A DNA stretch of 10,945 nt, from the NCBI GenBank assembly GCA_003158355.1, contig PMIV01000130.1, positions 8,164 to 19,108 on the forward strand, given 5' to 3'. Origin of the DNA: Anaerolineaceae bacterium (GTDB lineage Bacteria; Chloroflexota; Anaerolineae; Anaerolineales; Anaerolineaceae). The notes beneath the pieces are model-generated. The model did no database searches. It was given only the letters and a program-made list of their open reading frames with translations, and was not told the origin of the DNA. The first letter of the stretch is position 1. Every line of letters starts with the position of its first letter. The position numbers and the translations under genes were made by a program. Shown one piece after another: positions 1-5,903 of the stretch.

Positions 1-437
1 AATGCCCCACCTACCGCTTGAATCAAGCGAAAGATGATGATCTGTAAAGCAGCACTATTGCCAGTACCCTGAACTAAATAAAGTAACACAGAGCCTACAG
101 CAAATATGGCAAAACCCAGGTTGTAGTAACGTACCCGACCAAACATATCCGAGATACGGCCAAAGGCAACCAACAAGGTAGCTGTGATTACCATGTATCC
201 CATCATTGTCCACAATAAATAATCCGTTTCCCCAGGTGCAAGGGGATTAATGCCAATACCATTGAATATAGATGGTAGAGAGATCATAACGATGCTGCCA
301 TCCAAAGACGCCATAAATACACCCAGAGTCGTATTCGACAAGGCAATCCATTTGTAAGGAATATGGCTCAACTTGTATCTAAGTCCTGTTTGACTTGCTT
401 CAGGTGGAATGATTTCATCCACGGGTGAATTGCTCAT
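1..437 (-). CDS. MFS transporter, DHA2-like drug/metabolite exporter (5' part only)
   Basis: The reading frame starts at ATG 437 and stays open to the left edge, giving 145 residues; the C-terminal part lies outside the window. The start follows a GGAGG ribosome site (446-450) by 8 nt. Visible features are a short polar N-terminus, TM1 at about residues 30-56 carrying '[11 protein letters not shown]' (the acidic TM1 motif of multidrug exporters), TM2 at about 73-92, then '[11 protein letters not shown]' (93-103). The last is the MFS motif A loop with its conserved Gly, Asp and Arg. TM3 spans about 105-122. TM4 begins near 130 with 'RLIQAVGGA', which resembles motif B. Together these indicate a 14-TM DHA2-type proton-driven exporter in the cytoplasmic membrane; the substrate cannot be told. 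It lies 148 nt downstream of a MarR-family gene on the same strand, the usual arrangement for a repressor-controlled efflux pump. MFS membership is secure, the DHA2 assignment likely. Confidence 0.88.
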   Translation of the reverse strand, partial: MSNSPVDEIIPPEASQTGLRYKLSHIPYKWIALSNTTLGVFMASLDGSIVMISLPSIFNGIGINPLAPGETDYLLWTMMGYMVITATLLVAFGRISDMFGRVRYYNLGFAIFAVGSVLLYLVQGTGNSAALQIIIFRLIQAVGGA

Positions 438-585
438 TGAAACTGCCTCCAAGTAAAAAAATAATGATCTTCAGACAAGGTTATCCCTTTAATTTTTCTG
501 AAGAGATTTTGAATTTATACATCGATCACACGGAGCACTTGTTAATAGTCCACTACATCAAAGTCTTTTTTTGAGAATTGTTTCT

Positions 586-1062
586 TTAAAATGATTTCTG
601 TAACGGCTTGTTGCAAATCGATATTTCTGTTTCTGGAAAGGCTTCTCTGAGAATTTGTAAGGCACAACTAAGGGTCTCTATTCGTTCTGGCGAGAAAGTA
701 CTGATCCTCTTTGTCAGGCTCTGGATGGTGGCTTCGATTGCAAAATCTAGGGATTTGTCACCTTTTTCCGTCAATTTTATGGCAATACGGCGGCGGTCAT
801 TCTCACAAATATGGCGTGTGAGCAAGTCACGGCTAACGAGTCCGTCGACCATTTTGCTGGTTGAAGGCGGGGTTAGCCCCAGATGGTTGGCAATATCGAT
901 CAGAGAAGTTCCGGGTTTGTGACGCAAGAAAAGCAAAGTACGAAATTGAGGTACAGATAGTTCTTGTGTACGATGCTGGCGTAATTCTGTGCGAATTGAA
1001 CGCGTTACCAATGGAACGACTTCTAAAAGATCACGTGCACAATCTTCCTGTGGCGATGACAA
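586..1062 (-). CDS. MarR-family winged-helix transcriptional regulator
   Basis: This is a 158-residue protein of normal MarR length. The start is TTG at 1062: an in-frame stop lies two codons upstream, and GAGAGG sits 7 nt before the TTG. Residues 35-101 form the winged helix. 'LSVPQFRTLLFL' is helix 2, 'SLIDIANHLGL' (53-63) the first HTH helix, 'TPPSTSKMVDGLVSR' (64-78) the recognition helix, and the wing (84-97) contains D-R-R-R (89-92), matching the DxRR wing signature. The terminal helices would form the dimer interface. MarR proteins are dimeric repressors released by small phenolic or drug-like ligands, or by oxidation; nothing here identifies the ligand. C8, C132 and C150 are present, but a thiol-sensing role is not supported by a known motif. 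The gene precedes an MFS exporter gene, so it probably controls that gene and itself through the dyad in its promoter. Confidence 0.93.
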   Translation of the reverse strand: MSSPQEDCARDLLEVVPLVTRSIRTELRQHRTQELSVPQFRTLLFLRHKPGTSLIDIANHLGLTPPSTSKMVDGLVSRDLLTRHICENDRRRIAIKLTEKGDKSLDFAIEATIQSLTKRISTFSPERIETLSCALQILREAFPETEISICNKPLQKSF

Positions 1063-1093
1063 TAGTTAGCCTCTCTAATAATTAGATTTGCTT

Positions 1094-1121
1094 ATTATAT
1101 TTATTTAAAATGAATAGTCAA
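1094..1121 (-). promoter_or_regulatory. Sigma-70 promoter of marR
   Basis: Read on the minus strand, TTGACT (1116-1121, -35) and a perfect TATAAT (1094-1099, -10) are separated by 16 nt. Transcription would begin near 1087, giving a short leader of about 25 nt that contains the GAGAGG ribosome site of marR. This is the best consensus match in the window. Confidence 0.75.
1098..1116. promoter_or_regulatory. Candidate MarR operator (19-bp imperfect palindrome)
   Basis: On the minus strand the sequence is TATTCATTT-T-AAATAAATA, two 9-bp arms around a central T with a single mismatch. It fills the spacer between the -35 and -10 boxes of the marR promoter, where a bound dimer would block RNA polymerase. 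Size and symmetry fit MarR operators. That MarR binds here is an inference, and AT-rich DNA produces such dyads by chance more easily than average DNA. Confidence 0.5.
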
Positions 1122-1260
1122 GAGGCAAATTTCTACTATAGGAGGTTGTTATAAAGGTGTATATTAATTGACTTGCTGCGCCGTAATCTTTGTGCAGCAA
1201 ATAAAAAAGAAGAAGGATTAGAGTTTTTTGGTTAATAGACTTTATTATTCATCTATTTCA
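1122..1260. other. Intergenic stretch between ndk terminator and marR promoter, with a small dyad
   Basis: I see no gene in these 139 nt. The one structure is an inverted repeat, TTGCTGC (1173-1179) and GCAGCAA (1194-1200). It can extend by a G-U and a C-G pair to a 9-bp stem with a 10-nt loop. No T-run follows on either strand, so it is not a typical terminator. It could be an upstream regulator site for marR or chance. Confidence 0.35.
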
Positions 1261-1295
1261 AAAAGAACTCCAATCGTGAAAATTGGAGTTCTTTT
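1261..1295 (-). terminator. Rho-independent terminator after ndk
   Basis: A perfect 14-bp stem (1261-1274 with 1282-1295) has a 7-nt loop. Read on the minus strand the outer arm ends in a TTCTTTTT run. It begins 15 nt past the ndk stop codon and closes the TPR protein-ndk transcription unit. Confidence 0.88.
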
Positions 1296-1309
1296 GATTT
1301 GCGAAATGA

Positions 1310-1765
1310 TTAATTTTGTCCCTGAATCCAGGCGTCGGTGGCGCGTTCCCAGGAAGTAACTTCTGCAGGTGTGAACCAAATGGCGATCTCAATTTTGGCG
1401 TTCTCGACTGAGTCGGAGGCGTGAGTCAGATTTCGTCCGACTTCAAGTGCATAGTCGTGGCGGATGGAACCGGGAGCAGCTTCGGTAGGGCGGGTCGCAC
1501 CCATCGTTTGGCGCACGGCTGCCACAGCTTGCGGGCCTTCCCATACCATTGCCATGAGAGGAGAACTAGTGATGTATTTGATCAGACCAGCATAAAAAGG
1601 TTTACCTTCGTGCACGGCGTAATGTTTTTTTGCCAATTTTTCATCCACCAATAAAAACTTAGCGGCAACAAGTTTTAATCCACGGTTTTCCAGTCTTTTG
1701 ATGATCTCACCGGTTAATCCGCGTTGCACTCCATCGGGTTTGATCAATACCAAAGTTTGTTCCAC
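1310..1765 (-). CDS. ndk: Nucleoside diphosphate kinase
   Basis: The enzyme transfers the gamma-phosphate of ATP to other (d)NDPs through a phosphohistidine intermediate, balancing nucleotide pools in the cytoplasm. I place the start at GTG 1765 (151 residues). It follows GGAGAG at short spacing and gives the family-typical N-terminus 'MEQTLVLIKPDG'. An ATG four codons upstream (1777) is possible but has no ribosome site. Family active-site residues are all visible (numbering from GTG 1765): K9, Y49, F57, R85, T91, R102, N112 and the catalytic H115. The catalytic loop reads NLTHASDS where the family usually has N-x-x-HGSDS, a Gly-to-Ala change next to the histidine. Length is normal. The gene starts 20 nt after the stop codon of the TPR/PDW protein gene, so the two are probably cotranscribed, and a terminator follows. 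Function is secure; only the start is open. Confidence 0.96.
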   Translation of the reverse strand: MEQTLVLIKPDGVQRGLTGEIIKRLENRGLKLVAAKFLLVDEKLAKKHYAVHEGKPFYAGLIKYITSSPLMAMVWEGPQAVAAVRQTMGATRPTEAAPGSIRHDYALEVGRNLTHASDSVENAKIEIAIWFTPAEVTSWERATDAWIQGQN

Positions 1766-1785
1766 GATACTCTCCATTTTAATTA

Positions 1786-4218
1786 TTAAGATTTAAGAAT
1801 CAGCTCTTCGGCTATATTATAAGAGCGAAGTGCCTCATAGAAGTTATCTTCCTTCGCGTAGGCATCCCCCAACTGCTGCCAGATCAAATAATCATCGGGG
1901 TGAATTTCCGTCAAAGTGATGAGGTCTGTGATCGTATTTTCACTGGAGTCAGCAGGAATTGGACTGCTGGCAGGTTCCTTCTCAGAAGAAGGCGATTTCT
2001 TTGGGTTTGATGTTTCGCTGACCGCAGCAGAAACGGCTGTCTGCGGATTTTCAGTGGCTGGCTGTTGGTTCGCAGTAGGAATGGTTTCATTTACTGTTTG
2101 TGAATTAAGTAAATTTGGCTCAGTTGAATCTGATTCAAGCAAATTCGACAAAACTGATTCAGCTTTTACTGAATTTGACAGAACCGGCTTAACATCCGCT
2201 GAAGTTAATTCGATCGGCTGTGGTGTCGGCTCAACGTTTTCTTTTTCAGGAGATTCTATTTCATCCGCTTTTTCCCCTGATTCATGATCGGTGACCTGCT
2301 GCAAGCGATCCAGAGGGGAATCATCATCAAAAACCGGGAAATCTGTCGGGGTTTCGGAATCCGTTCCTTCGTTGTCATTATTTATCCCGGTGGATAAATT
2401 ATCCTCAGGTTTTAGATCGCGCAGCCAGGACAATAAATCATCGCCGCTTTTTTCAGAAAGGACCGGGTTAGTTGTTTCTTCAACTTCTGGCTCAGTGGAC
2501 TGTTCAGGTATGTTTGGCGCGTCTTTTTCATCAGGTAAAACAGGCTCCGGTTGCTTCTCAACTGGAATTGGAGCCACAGGCTGTTGTAGTACAGAGCGGA
2601 CCCAATCTGGAATGTCTGGATTCTCAGGCTTCGGGGCTTTTTCTGCAAGTTCTGGTTCTTTCGTCAATGCTGATTTCCAATCCTCAGGCAAGGGGGGCGA
2701 ACTTGGAGATGCAGTCTTTTCATGTTCCTCTAAATTGGAGAGGGAAAGTTCAGCATCAATTTCTTTGAAAGCAGGCTTGGCAGAAGTTGCCTCCGCTGGA
2801 GTATTAGCTTCGTTTTGTTGAATCGACTTCATCCAATCGGGAAGATCATCTGTGGAGGCCGATTCGACGGAACTTTCCACTTCGAAGTTCTTTAACCAAT
2901 CTGGCAAGCCGGCATCGTGATCTTGAGCTTTGGTTTCTTCCGGCACGATTTCATTCTTCAGGTCTTCTTGTGAACCAGAAAAATCAGATGAAACAGAAGG
3001 ATTCTCCCGCTCAATTAGTGAAGAAGAATCGGCCTGGGTGCTTGGCTCGGATTCCTGGGTTGCTAAAGATCGCAGCCAATCAGGTAAATCACCCGAATCT
3101 GCAGGGTTTGCCGGATTATTGGGTTTTTCACTACTAAATGCATTATTGACGGGTTCAGCCGGTTGTGAAGCATCATTGGTGGGCAACCAACCTGCCGAGC
3201 GCATCCAGTCGGGGAGCTTATTTTCGTCCTCTGATTTAGCAGGGGTTTGAGCAGGGATTGCCTGATTTTGTGATTGGGTAAAAGGCTCTTCTGATGGCGG
3301 TTGAAACGACCCAGAGGCTGAGACTGGCTCATTCGCTGAAGCTGATTTTGGAAGCCAGTCAATTGTTTCTATATTGGAAGGTTCTTCCCATTTGCTTTCC
3401 ATGGCCCTGACCCATTCAGGATTTGCGGATGAAACTTCTGAGGGTTCGGTTTCAGCCAATTGATCAATTAACACCTGGCCATCGGGAACTTCTTCAGCAG
3501 AATGGTAGATCTCTCCGACAAAAGATTCATATGGATCCAACGATTTGAGGCGGTCCAAATATATCGGGGTCTTTTCAGATTTATTTGAAGCCGGCAGTAA
3601 GGCAACCAGAATTTTGTTTAATTCAAAACAATACGGAAGTTCAAGAATCAGTTGGTTACTTAAAGCAAGTGCCTCTGAGTTGTCTCCCAGCAGAAAATAC
3701 ATTTTTGCGAGAAGTACATTTAGATCCAGGCGTTTAGGATCTTCAATCAGTGCAGACTTGATTTCTGCAATTGCTTGAGGGTAGAGCTCTCCCCTGGCAT
3801 ACATGCGCACCAATGCACCGCGGGTAAGACGAATTTTTGCAGGATGGGTGCCGTCGCGGAGTCCAAAGAGGCGTTTCAATTCTTCTTGAATGGCGATATT
3901 GGAGGGTTGGCTGTCAAATGCCAATTCCATATGCCAAATGGCAGCGTCAAGATTTTTTTCATTCTCTTTAACAATACTCATGCCAACATGAGCAATAAAA
4001 TCATCCGGAAAAACTGCTAATACTCGCTTAAAGACATCAGCAGTTTCATTGTATTGTTTCCCTTCAAGAAATGATTTTCCAAGAATGCGATACGTGGAAA
4101 TACATTTCGGAAATGTTTTCAAAATATATCTACATTGATCTATAGCTTCAAGTAGATGATTCCCATCGATCAGGTCTTCAATTTGCTTCTCGTAAGCGCG
4201 TAAAGATATTCTAGGCAT
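1786..4218 (-). CDS. Large TPR protein with repeated PDW motifs in a disordered linker
   Basis: The protein has 810 residues from ATG 4218, chosen because AGGAG (4228-4232) lies 9 nt upstream; an in-frame TTG at 4224 is too close to that site. Residues 7-108 hold about three TPR-like helical pairs (for example 'ISTYRILGKSFLEGKQYNETADV'-type spacing), and 134-197 hold two more. Residues of about 235-765 are rich in Pro, Glu, Ser, Asp, Asn and Thr and should be disordered. Inside this linker a tryptophan motif, L-P-D-W-(L/M/V)-(R/K)-S, recurs about nine times. Residues 777-807 form one last TPR ('WQQLGDAYAKEDNFYEALRSY'-like, with the canonical Gly and Ala positions). There is no signal peptide or membrane segment, so it is probably cytoplasmic. 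TPRs and tryptophan motifs suggest a scaffold or adaptor, but the partner is unknown and I assign no function. It lies between rpoD and ndk on the same strand. Confidence 0.85.
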   Translation of the reverse strand: MPRISLRAYEKQIEDLIDGNHLLEAIDQCRYILKTFPKCISTYRILGKSFLEGKQYNETADVFKRVLAVFPDDFIAHVGMSIVKENEKNLDAAIWHMELAFDSQPSNIAIQEELKRLFGLRDGTHPAKIRLTRGALVRMYARGELYPQAIAEIKSALIEDPKRLDLNVLLAKMYFLLGDNSEALALSNQLILELPYCFELNKILVALLPASNKSEKTPIYLDRLKSLDPYESFVGEIYHSAEEVPDGQVLIDQLAETEPSEVSSANPEWVRAMESKWEEPSNIETIDWLPKSASANEPVSASGSFQPPSEEPFTQSQNQAIPAQTPAKSEDENKLPDWMRSAGWLPTNDASQPAEPVNNAFSSEKPNNPANPADSGDLPDWLRSLATQESEPSTQADSSSLIERENPSVSSDFSGSQEDLKNEIVPEETKAQDHDAGLPDWLKNFEVESSVESASTDDLPDWMKSIQQNEANTPAEATSAKPAFKEIDAELSLSNLEEHEKTASPSSPPLPEDWKSALTKEPELAEKAPKPENPDIPDWVRSVLQQPVAPIPVEKQPEPVLPDEKDAPNIPEQSTEPEVEETTNPVLSEKSGDDLLSWLRDLKPEDNLSTGINNDNEGTDSETPTDFPVFDDDSPLDRLQQVTDHESGEKADEIESPEKENVEPTPQPIELTSADVKPVLSNSVKAESVLSNLLESDSTEPNLLNSQTVNETIPTANQQPATENPQTAVSAAVSETSNPKKSPSSEKEPASSPIPADSSENTITDLITLTEIHPDDYLIWQQLGDAYAKEDNFYEALRSYNIAEELILKS
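2413..3423 (-). repeat. Array of about nine PDW(L/M/V)(R/K)S protein motifs within the TPR protein
   Basis: Numbering residues from ATG 4218, tryptophan-centred copies are at W269 (NPEWVRAM), W288 (ETIDWLPKS, degenerate), W338 (KLPDWMRSA), W381 (DLPDWLRSL), W441 (GLPDWLKNF), W462 (DLPDWMKSI), W514 (LPEDWKSAL), W539 (DIPDWVRSV) and W598 (DLLSWLRDL). Spacing is irregular, 19 to 60 residues. The codons differ between copies: the Leu-Pro pair is TTA-CCT, TTG-CCA, CTT-CCC or CTC-CCC. This is therefore a repeated short linear motif and not a recent DNA tandem repeat. Each motif could form one short amphipathic helix that docks into a groove. Confidence 0.8.
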
Positions 4219-4238
4219 ATTCAATGACTCCTGCTATG

Positions 4239-4267
4239 AGTATGCAACAATTTTTGAGATAATGCAA
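4239..4267 (-). promoter_or_regulatory. Possible weak promoter of the TPR/PDW gene
   Basis: On the minus strand TTGCAT (4262-4267) and CATACT (4239-4244) are 17 nt apart. They lie between the rpoD terminator and the TPR gene start. Transcription would start at about 4232, leaving the AGGAG site at the extreme 5' end of the message, which is tight. Read-through from rpoD is the alternative. Confidence 0.35.
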
Positions 4268-4270
4268 GCG

Positions 4271-4301
4271 AAAAAATACGGCATGAATTTCATGCCGTAT
4301 T
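4271..4301 (-). terminator. Rho-independent terminator after rpoD
   Basis: A perfect inverted repeat pairs 4275-4287 with 4289-4301. In RNA the central bases form a small loop over a stem of about 11 bp that includes TACGGCATG. On the minus strand it runs directly into TTTTTT (4271-4276). It lies 8 nt after the rpoD stop codon and separates rpoD from the TPR/PDW gene. Confidence 0.9.
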
Positions 4302-4309
4302 ATATACAT

Positions 4310-5524
4310 TTATTCGCCCAAGTAATCACGAAGTTTGCGCCGAATAGAGGGGTGGCGTAAACGGCTTAATGCCTGCGCTTCAATTTGGCGAACGCGTTCG
4401 CGGGTAACACCCATTTTGCGGCCAACTTCTTCCAATGTATAGGCTTGCCCATCGAGTAAGCCATATCGTAATTGTAGAATGCGAACTTCGCGAGGAGGTA
4501 AGCCATTCAAGACCTCTTCCAGGTGTTCACGAAGCAGGTTGTAGGTCGCAGATTCATCCGGCGGGGGAGCTTCATCATCCTCAATAAAGTCACCCAGAAC
4601 CGAATCTTCTTCATCGTCTGTTGGAGTTTCCAAAGAAAGAGGACGACGCGCAACCTGAATCATGTTCTCTACTTTTTTTGGCGGCACATCTAATGAAACA
4701 GCCAATTCATCAACGGTCGGTTCACGGCCGAGACGCTGGGTAAGCTGGTGTTGAATTCGCAGGAGTTTGTTGATCTGATCACCCATATGAACAGGAACAC
4801 GAATGGTACGTCCCTGGTCAGCTATAGCCCTTGTAACTGCCTGGCGAATCCACCAGGTAGCATATGTACTGAATTTATGACCGCGGCGATAATCAAATTT
4901 CTTGGTGGCGCGAATCAAACCAATGTTTCCTTCTTGAATCAAATCAAGGAATGGAACCCCACGCCCCATATATTTTTTCGCAACACTAATGACCAAGCGA
5001 GAGTTGGCAGTGATCAGATGTTCACGAGCAGACCAACCGTCTTCAATCAATTTTCTTAATTCCATACGGCGGCGGGTACTGACATTCCCACGGGCCAATT
5101 CTTCGCGTGCCATACGGCCGCGTTCAATTCTTTGAGCTAATTCGACTTCTTCTTCAGCGGTTAATAAGGGTACGCGGCTAACCTCTTTTAAATAGAGGCC
5201 TATGGTGTCATCCGTATCAATGTTTTCAAGATCATCCACTGATGAAGAGCGTGAATCGAGGGTTTCTTCATCTTCAGTGATTGTAAGATCTTCCTCTGTC
5301 GGTTCTTCATGAATGGCTTCATCTTCTACATAAGCAATACCAGCACTCATTAATGCGGCAAAGGTTTCTTCAAGTTGTTCAACATCTTGTTCAGCTTCGG
5401 GAAAAAAGTGGAGAATATCATCAATCGTTACATAGGATTTTTGACGGCCAAGTTCTATTAACCTGGCAATCGCAGGGTATTCTTCTTCTTCATCATCAAC
5501 AATATTAATAATTGGAGTTTCCAT
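4310..5524 (-). CDS. rpoD: RNA polymerase primary-type sigma-70 factor
   Basis: A 404-residue sigma factor that directs RNA polymerase to housekeeping promoters. Domains in order: a region 1.1-like segment at about 15-68; an acidic linker at about 66-106; region 1.2 at about 107-136; region 2 at 170-247 with '[13 protein letters not shown]' (194-206) and the 2.3-2.4 stretch containing Y221, W224, W225, Q228 and T231; region 3 at about 249-327; region 4 at 338-391 with the HTH motif '[14 protein letters not shown]' (373-386). Q228 and T231 correspond to the -10-reading residues of E. coli sigma-70. R375, E376, R379 and Q380 correspond to the -35-reading residues, so TTGACA/TATAAT-like promoters are expected and are found nearby. 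ATG 5524 is the start because a stop codon lies five codons upstream. The nearest ribosome-site-like GGAAGG (5540-5545) is 15 nt away, unusually far. Chloroflexota often carry several such factors, so a group 2 paralogue is possible. Confidence 0.95.
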   Translation of the reverse strand: METPIINIVDDEEEEYPAIARLIELGRQKSYVTIDDILHFFPEAEQDVEQLEETFAALMSAGIAYVEDEAIHEEPTEEDLTITEDEETLDSRSSSVDDLENIDTDDTIGLYLKEVSRVPLLTAEEEVELAQRIERGRMAREELARGNVSTRRRMELRKLIEDGWSAREHLITANSRLVISVAKKYMGRGVPFLDLIQEGNIGLIRATKKFDYRRGHKFSTYATWWIRQAVTRAIADQGRTIRVPVHMGDQINKLLRIQHQLTQRLGREPTVDELAVSLDVPPKKVENMIQVARRPLSLETPTDDEEDSVLGDFIEDDEAPPPDESATYNLLREHLEEVLNGLPPREVRILQLRYGLLDGQAYTLEEVGRKMGVTRERVRQIEAQALSRLRHPSIRRKLRDYLGE

Positions 5525-5586
5525 TTTTGTAACGGGCTACCTTCCTATTATTGAGCAAATAACCACAATAATCATTCGCTAGATTG

Positions 5587-5615
5587 AGCATACACAAAAA
5601 AGATTAGAAATTCAA
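5587..5615 (-). promoter_or_regulatory. Candidate rpoD promoter
   Basis: On the minus strand TTGAAT (5610-5615) and TATGCT (5587-5592) are separated by 17 nt. Transcription would start near 5580, giving a leader of about 55 nt. The match is moderate, but position and spacing are right. Confidence 0.5.
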
Positions 5616-5655
5616 TAGACCTATATGAGAAAATCCTAAAATAGCAATTTAGCAA

Positions 5656-5687
5656 TCAATGAGCGGAAATAATTTTCCGCTCATTGA
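5656..5687. other. Perfect 14-bp hairpin in the divergent region
   Basis: TCAATGAGCGGAAA (5656-5669) pairs exactly with 5674-5687 around a TAAT loop. On the plus strand an A-run follows, and on the minus strand only mixed AT sequence, so the T-run of an intrinsic terminator is missing on both. It lies upstream of the candidate promoters of both flanking genes. It may be a protein-binding cruciform, part of an unannotated small RNA, or a relic. Confidence 0.6.
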
Positions 5688-5834
5688 AAAAAATATTGAA
5701 ATTAATCCTTTTTTAAGGCGAATAACACTATACAACAATTCAGATACAAAAGTCAACCACTTCGAAATTTTCTAATGTGGAATTAACATTAATTTACAAA
5801 TATAAGAAAGTTAAGATAAAAATGAGCAAACAAG

Positions 5835-5843
5835 TGGTAGAAT
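5835..5843 (+). promoter_or_regulatory. Candidate extended -10 promoter of hppA
   Basis: TGGTAGAAT matches the extended -10 form TGnTAtAAT at all but one position. No good -35 box stands at 16-18 nt, which extended -10 promoters can tolerate. Transcription would start near 5850, leaving a leader of about 54 nt. A weaker alternative is TTTACA (5793-5798) with GATAAA (5815-5820) at 16 nt. Confidence 0.4.
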
Positions 5844-5903
5844 GTTGAGTGAATTTTTTTTAATTCCGGCTAATAGTTCTCATTTTATCTTTTGGAGGGT
5901 AGT

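Larger units (their letters stand above)
5525..5903. other. Divergent AT-rich intergenic region between rpoD and hppA
   Basis: No gene is visible in these 379 nt on either strand. The region holds a candidate rpoD promoter (5587-5615, minus), a perfect 14-bp hairpin (5656-5687), a dyad TAATGT-7 nt-ACATTA (5773-5791), a candidate hppA extended -10 box (5835-5843, plus) and the hppA ribosome site GGAGG (5894-5898). The remainder is AT-rich leader sequence without repeats I can recognise. Confidence 0.7.

Noticed and set aside
468..504. Inverted repeat TCTTCAG/CTGAAGA with a 23-nt loop between marR and the MFS gene
   Set aside because: The stem is only 7 bp and the loop is large. A T-rich run follows on the minus strand, but the structure is too weak to call a terminator or attenuator.
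1766..1777. ATG 1777 as the ndk start
   Set aside because: No ribosome site precedes it, whereas GTG 1765 has GGAGAG upstream and gives the family-typical N-terminus. It remains a possible alternative.
1916..3250. Long plus-strand open frames (123, 176 and 106 codons) opposite the TPR/PDW gene
   Set aside because: They lie antisense to a low-complexity Pro/Glu/Ser-rich coding region, encode Ser/Gly-rich sequence with no motif, and lack convincing ribosome sites. They are by-products of the opposite strand's codon use.
4219..4224. TTG start at 4224 for the TPR/PDW protein
   Set aside because: It is only 3 nt from AGGAG, too close for normal initiation; ATG 4218 is at 9 nt.
4748..5059. 103-codon plus-strand frame opposite rpoD
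   Set aside because: It is antisense to the highly conserved sigma regions 2-3, and its translation has no recognisable domain.
5892..5903. TTG start four codons upstream for hppA
   Set aside because: The TTG overlaps the GGAGG ribosome site of ATG 5904, so it cannot use that site, and no other site precedes it.
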